Position numbers and translations under genes: made by a program. The notes under the pieces are model-generated. The model was not told the DNA's origin. It ran no database searches and worked only from the letters and a program-made list of their open reading frames with translations. Below, in pieces: positions 42,762-46,075 of a stretch of DNA of 46,075 bases. Origin of the DNA: JAAEQG01 sp023133475 (GTDB lineage: Bacteria > Planctomycetota > Phycisphaerae > UBA1845); the NCBI GenBank assembly GCA_030631415.1, contig DAOVLE010000007.1, positions 1 through 46,075 on the forward strand, written 5' to 3'. The number at the start of each line of letters is the position of its first letter. Positions within the stretch are counted from its first letter, which is position 1.

Positions 42762-43832
42762 ATGATCATTGCCCGGTGTCGCTGTGGGGCTCGGTACAAA
42801 GTGCCCGCGGGGGCGGAAGGTCGAAAGGCCCGCTGCAAAAAGTGCGGCGAAATTTTCCAAATCCCCGGTGCCTGGGGAGGTGCAATCCCTCTGGCTGGTG
42901 AGCCGAAGCCTGACGCCGTGACCGAGGCTCAAACCGCTCCCGCCCCGGCTGAAACCGCCTCCGGGTCCATGTTCGATCAGGTGGGTACTTCGACCGCTTA
43001 TGATCCCGACACCACAGCCCGCTCCAAGCTTCCCCGGATCCGCCCGCGCAGCGGATTTTGGGCCGACGTGGGCTGGACCCTTATATTCTTCAGCACGCCT
43101 TCAAACCTGGTCATGTTCGGGATCGTCTGGATACTTTATCTTGTATCGTTGGTGGCGGGTTTTGCCCCGTTCATCGGTTGGATCGCGTCTCTATTCGTCA
43201 CGATGTTCATCATCTCCTGGTATATGAGCATCATTACGGAAACCGCCTCGGGTGAGGATGATTTGCCCAAGTTTTCCGGGGCGGGGGGCTATTGGGACGA
43301 GATCGTTGTGCCCGCGATGCAGTACGCCGGTTCGTGGGTGATGCTGATCTTGCCGGCTATCATCTACGCCGTCTTCAGCCTGGGGGGAGTTGACAGCTTC
43401 ATCTTTTCGCTGGAGGCTGTGTCCAACCCATATGGATTTGTTGTGTCGGGTGGTAGCGATCCTCTGCTCATAGTATTGGTGGTGGCAGCTATTTTTCTGT
43501 GGCCTATGGCACTGATGTGTGCGTCGATGGGTGGTCTGACCACGCTCGTGCGCGTCGATCTGATTGCGGTAACCATAGCCAAAACGCTTCTTCCTTATCT
43601 ATTGATCTCCCTGCTGGTGGCGGCATCGGTCGTTCTGCCTGGAATCCTCACGGAGATTTATGCCGGTGCCAAGACCGGAGCAGGCACCGGGATGGGATCG
43701 CTGGCCCAATCGACCATTATGATTCTGTCGATTGCCTTTGTGTTGGAGGCCTACTTTTCCATCGTGATGGCGCGTCTGATCGGGCTTTACTACCGCCACT
43801 TCAAAAGGCGGTTTGCCTGGGACTGGGAATGA
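42762..43832 (+). CDS. Zinc-ribbon (MJ0042-type) multi-pass membrane protein
   Basis: Start ATG 42762 follows GAGGAGGTGA. Residues 1-37 form a small zinc ribbon: CRCGARYKVP and CKKCGEIFQIP, with C-x-C and C-x2-C pairs. A disordered proline/alanine linker follows (about 38-95), then five or six membrane helices (about 105-340) with polar loops, resembling DUF4013-type membrane proteins. The function is unknown; such ribbons are common on planctomycete proteins. It is divergent from the pilus operon, and no operon partner is evident downstream (the next gene starts 165 bases later, after a repeat). Confidence 0.75.
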   Translation: MIIARCRCGARYKVPAGAEGRKARCKKCGEIFQIPGAWGGAIPLAGEPKPDAVTEAQTAPAPAETASGSMFDQVGTSTAYDPDTTARSKLPRIRPRSGFWADVGWTLIFFSTPSNLVMFGIVWILYLVSLVAGFAPFIGWIASLFVTMFIISWYMSIITETASGEDDLPKFSGAGGYWDEIVVPAMQYAGSWVMLILPAIIYAVFSLGGVDSFIFSLEAVSNPYGFVVSGGSDPLLIVLVVAAIFLWPMALMCASMGGLTTLVRVDLIAVTIAKTLLPYLLISLLVAASVVLPGILTEIYAGAKTGAGTGMGSLAQSTIMILSIAFVLEAYFSIVMARLIGLYYRHFKRRFAWDWE

Positions 43833-43836
43833 GCCT

Positions 43837-43946
43837 GTAGGGTGGGTGGAACCCACCAACCAGACGAGTCCAAAGTCCCTAGTCCAAAGTCCAAAGTCAG
43901 AAATCAACGGGACCTTGGACCTTGGACCTTGGACTTTGGACTTATC
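43837..43946. repeat. Palindrome plus GTCCAAA/CCTTGGA heptamers (inverted partner at 33.6 kb)
   Basis: A GGTGGGTGGAACCCACC palindrome and CAACCAGACGA lead into GTCCAAA heptamers, then AGAAATCAACGGGAC and CCTTGGA heptamers. 43839-43911 is 72/73 identical to the reverse complement of 33601-33673. It starts 5 bases after the zinc-ribbon gene's stop. Confidence 0.9.
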
Positions 43947-43996
43947 AGCCGGCGCGGTGGGTTGCGTCGGTTTCGCCGGCCGATACACTCTGCCGC

Positions 43997-45175
43997 ATGT
44001 TTGCCCTCGTGCTCATTACCAGCGCCGTCGCATTCAGCGCCCCGTCGGATGGCGGTGTGCAGCGCGTCGAATTGGTGAACGGCTACTATCTGTACGCTCG
44101 CCCAGCCGAGCTGAAACCGGATATTCCCTTACCGTTGATCTTCTGCCTGCACGGCACCGAGACCAATGCCGGGGATATTTTGCGGTTCTGGCGTTCGCTC
44201 TCGGCGGATTTGCCGTTTGTCTTGGTTGCCCCGCAGGGTTCGCGGGCGGGTTGGCGGGCGTCGGACCTGCCGCTCCTCCGCGAGGCGCTCGGGCACGTGC
44301 GTCGCAACGTGGTTTTCGATCCCCGGCGGGTGCTGCTGACCGGTCATTCTGCCGGGGGGGCGATGGCTTTTCGCCTGCTCTATGTCGAGGGTTTCCCTGC
44401 TACGGCGGCGGCGGTGACCGCCAACTACCTGCCGCCGAACATTACAAGTGAGCAGGCCCGCAAACGTGCGGATGTTCCGGTCTTCTATGCCGTGGGTGTC
44501 CGTGACCCAAATCGAACGCGGATGCGCCAAGGGGCGGCTCTGCTCCGTGAAGCCGGAGTGCAGCTTACCATGCGTCGCCCTCGGATCGGGCACGTTCTGG
44601 ACCGTGGTGTAGGGCAGGAGGCTTTGGGCTGGTTCGAGCAACTCTGTCGAGAGCACATTCAGTCCTGGATCGAGCAGGCCTGCGATTACAAGGGTTCTCC
44701 CGGGTCCACCGGGCTTTTGGCGGTGGGCCTGGAACGGGTTCTGGATAACTCGCCCGCCCATTTTCCGGATCAGATACCCCAGGTGCGTCAGGCTTTGGGG
44801 CGGCTGGAAGCACCCGGTCGGCGTATGCTTACCCAGGCTCATGAACTGAGCGAGTTACACAAGTATGCCGAGGCTTATGGGCTTTACGTGCGGGTGGAGC
44901 GTGACTATCAGCCGGCTTTGCTGGCGGAGGCGGCTCGGAATTGCCGCCTGAAGCTGGAGCGTGATCCGCGTGCAGCAGCCGACATCGCCGCACCCCGACG
45001 TGAGCAGGAGGCAAAAGCCTTGTTGCTGTGGGCGTCCATCGAGCAGGCTCTTGCCAACTCGGACCAAAAGACAGCCAGGCACGCTTGCCGCGAGTTGCTC
45101 GCCAGGTATCCGCATTCCAGCAAAGCCGGTGCGGCTCGCCGCCTGCTCGAGGATTTTCAACCAGATGGCAACTAA
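43997..45175 (+). CDS. Exported alpha/beta hydrolase with helical-repeat C-terminus
   Basis: Start ATG 43997 gives a signal peptide (FALVLITSAVAFSAP). The ~390-residue protein has a hydrolase domain like those of PHB depolymerase-type esterases. LIFCLHGTETNAGDI is the oxyanion-hole strand, LLTGHSAGGAMAFRL carries the nucleophile serine (G-H-S-A-G), VFYAVGVRDPNR carries the probable acid, and IGHVLDRG holds the probable histidine. After about residue 230 the catalytic fold ends, and the rest is all-helical, TPR-like (LHKYAEAYGLYVRVERDYQP; LLARYPHSSKAGAARRLLED). The substrate is unknown; a polyester or esterified polysaccharide is possible. The upstream open frame to 43922 reads through the heptamer repeat and is not used. 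Confidence 0.75.
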   Translation: MFALVLITSAVAFSAPSDGGVQRVELVNGYYLYARPAELKPDIPLPLIFCLHGTETNAGDILRFWRSLSADLPFVLVAPQGSRAGWRASDLPLLREALGHVRRNVVFDPRRVLLTGHSAGGAMAFRLLYVEGFPATAAAVTANYLPPNITSEQARKRADVPVFYAVGVRDPNRTRMRQGAALLREAGVQLTMRRPRIGHVLDRGVGQEALGWFEQLCREHIQSWIEQACDYKGSPGSTGLLAVGLERVLDNSPAHFPDQIPQVRQALGRLEAPGRRMLTQAHELSELHKYAEAYGLYVRVERDYQPALLAEAARNCRLKLERDPRAAADIAAPRREQEAKALLLWASIEQALANSDQKTARHACRELLARYPHSSKAGAARRLLEDFQPDGN

Positions 45176-45201
45176 CCTGAATGGTTCCCGGCAGCCAAGA
45201 A

Positions 45202-45222
45202 GGCGGGTGGAACCCGCCCTAC
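45202..45222. repeat. GTAGGGCGGGT palindrome, right orientation
   Basis: A single right-oriented copy in the 75-base gap between the hydrolase stop and the MBL gene start. Confidence 0.9.
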
Positions 45223-45250
45223 GATTGCGTTCAAGGATACAGGCTAAAAC

Positions 45251-45895
45251 ATGCTGCACATTTACTGCACCAATGACCCCATGTTCGCACAAAACGGACG
45301 GGTGATTCACTCCGACGATTCGAAGGATTGCTGGATCATCGACCCCGGCCTCCCTCCGGAAGCCGACGAGATGGCCCGGTACATCACGAAGAACAACCTT
45401 TCGCTGACGATGGTGATCCTTACCCATGCCCATGCGGACCATTGTGCCGGTCTGGACAACGTGCGTGCCGCCTTTCCGGCTGCCGAGGTGTATCTCAGCC
45501 GAGAGGAGCACCCGTTCCTGACCGACGCCGCGAAGAATCTCTCAGCCCCCTTCGGCTGCCCGTACGCCGTTTCCGCTGATGGGGTCGAGGACCTGGTTGA
45601 CGGTGCGCTTCTTCGCCTGGGGGGCACCGAGTGGCAGGTGTTGGACACTTCGGGGCACTCGCCGGGAGGGCGGTCGATATACTGCGCGGTGGAAAGAACC
45701 GTGATCGTCGGGGACGCGCTCTTTGCCGGCAGCATCGGGCGTACTGATTTCCCCTACAGCGATCACCGGCGGCTAATTTGCAATCTCACCGAAAAGCTGC
45801 TGGCTTTGCCTGACGACACCCGTGTGTTGAGCGGGCACGGCCCCGACACAACAATCGGCATCGAGCGTCGCACCAACCCCTACATAGGCATGTAG
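45251..45895 (+). CDS. MBL-fold metallo-hydrolase (glyoxalase II-like)
   Basis: The 214-residue protein has the metallo-beta-lactamase fold with LTHAHADHCAGLDNV (H-x-H-x-D-H metal motif, near residue 58), TSGHSPGG (third His), GDALFAGSIGRTDFP (bridging Asp and the glyoxalase II-like signature) and LSGHGPDTTIG (last His). All metal ligands are present. It probably hydrolyses a thioester such as S-lactoylglutathione or a related substrate. Its stop codon TAG is the start of a palindrome element (45892 onward), so the protein ends exactly at the repeat. Confidence 0.9.
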   Translation: MLHIYCTNDPMFAQNGRVIHSDDSKDCWIIDPGLPPEADEMARYITKNNLSLTMVILTHAHADHCAGLDNVRAAFPAAEVYLSREEHPFLTDAAKNLSAPFGCPYAVSADGVEDLVDGALLRLGGTEWQVLDTSGHSPGGRSIYCAVERTVIVGDALFAGSIGRTDFPYSDHRRLICNLTEKLLALPDDTRVLSGHGPDTTIGIERRTNPYIGM

Positions 45896-46075
45896 GGCGG
45901 GTTCCACCCGCCGTGCGATGCTTCAGTTACTACGCGCTCCCCTTCGGGTCGCCGCTAAACGCTACGAACTTGTCGCTGCTGACCCACATTTTTTATGAAC
46001 GCAGAGACGCAGAGAGCGCAGAGAAGAGAAGAAGGGAGTGCACCCAACGACAATGTTTCCCATCCCCCATTTTCC
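45892..46075. repeat. Palindrome, ~50-bp repeat, CGCAGAGA element and heptamer start
   Basis: A GTAGGGCGGGT palindrome (45892-45912), then the dispersed ~50-bp repeat (45935-45981), a CGCAGAGACGCAGAGAGCGC element (46002-46022) and the beginning of an ATTTTCC-like tract at the window edge. No gene. Confidence 0.85.

Overview
The window looks like a planctomycete, probably from the Phycisphaerae side of the phylum, and most likely comes from a metagenome. This is inferred from GC-rich genes, planctomycete-style dockerin-like repeats (acidic D-x-D-x-D loops at 8.1-8.2 and 9.5-9.7 kb), MJ0042-type zinc-ribbon and FIST proteins, c-type cytochromes with doubled CXXCH motifs, NHL beta-propeller lipoproteins, and intergenic DNA full of short dispersed palindromes and tandem repeats. 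No rRNA, tRNA or CRISPR array was recognised.

Layout. 0-3.6 kb is a mobile-element graveyard: an integrase cut off exactly at the end of a 2.63-kb insertion sequence (17-bp perfect terminal inverted repeats, transposase split over two frames at a T6A4 run), then a ParB-like tail and an IS630-type transposase tail. 3.6-18.3 kb is mostly minus-strand and exported: a diheme lipoprotein, a five-heme lipoprotein, a nine-heme and a four-heme protein (paralogues), two NHL-propeller lipoproteins, a frameshifted right-handed beta-helix/dockerin protein, and a broken outer-membrane beta-barrel fused to a cytochrome-type lipoprotein leader. A FIST sensor, a membrane-anchored endonuclease/exonuclease/phosphatase-fold protein and a translationally coupled pair of DUF1670 proteins lie among them. 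Together the exported proteins look like the parts list of an envelope electron-transfer conduit, partly decayed.

18.3-29.2 kb is plus-strand: recJ (interrupted by one in-frame amber codon), an XPB-type helicase overlapping by 4 bp a protein with a helicase-associated C-terminal domain, and a 1352-residue coiled-coil protein with eleven 22-residue repeats. 29.4-31.7 kb holds phosphofructokinase, a dimeric-type dUTPase and a Rossmann-fold putative molybdenum-carrier protein. 31.8-33.5 kb (minus) holds a family 2 glycosyltransferase and a KpsF-type arabinose-5-phosphate isomerase. 33.7-42.3 kb (minus) is a type IV pilus/type II secretion-like inner-membrane and secretin operon: a PilM-PilN fusion, a PilO-like protein, an unusually large protein in the PilP position, and a TPR-secretin. 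42.8-45.9 kb (plus) holds a zinc-ribbon membrane protein, an alpha/beta hydrolase with a helical-repeat tail, and an MBL-fold hydrolase.

The most unusual theme is the repeats. At least three families of heptanucleotide tandem repeats, one palindrome family (core GTAGGGCGGGT) and several other 25-75 bp repeats fill almost every intergenic gap. In several places they have become coding: both ends of an NHL lipoprotein, a segment inside the secretin, and the stop codons of two enzymes. A 73-bp repeat occurs as two inverted copies (72/73 identical) just outside the two ends of the pilus operon region. All functional statements come from reading the sequence and recalling families; no database search was run.
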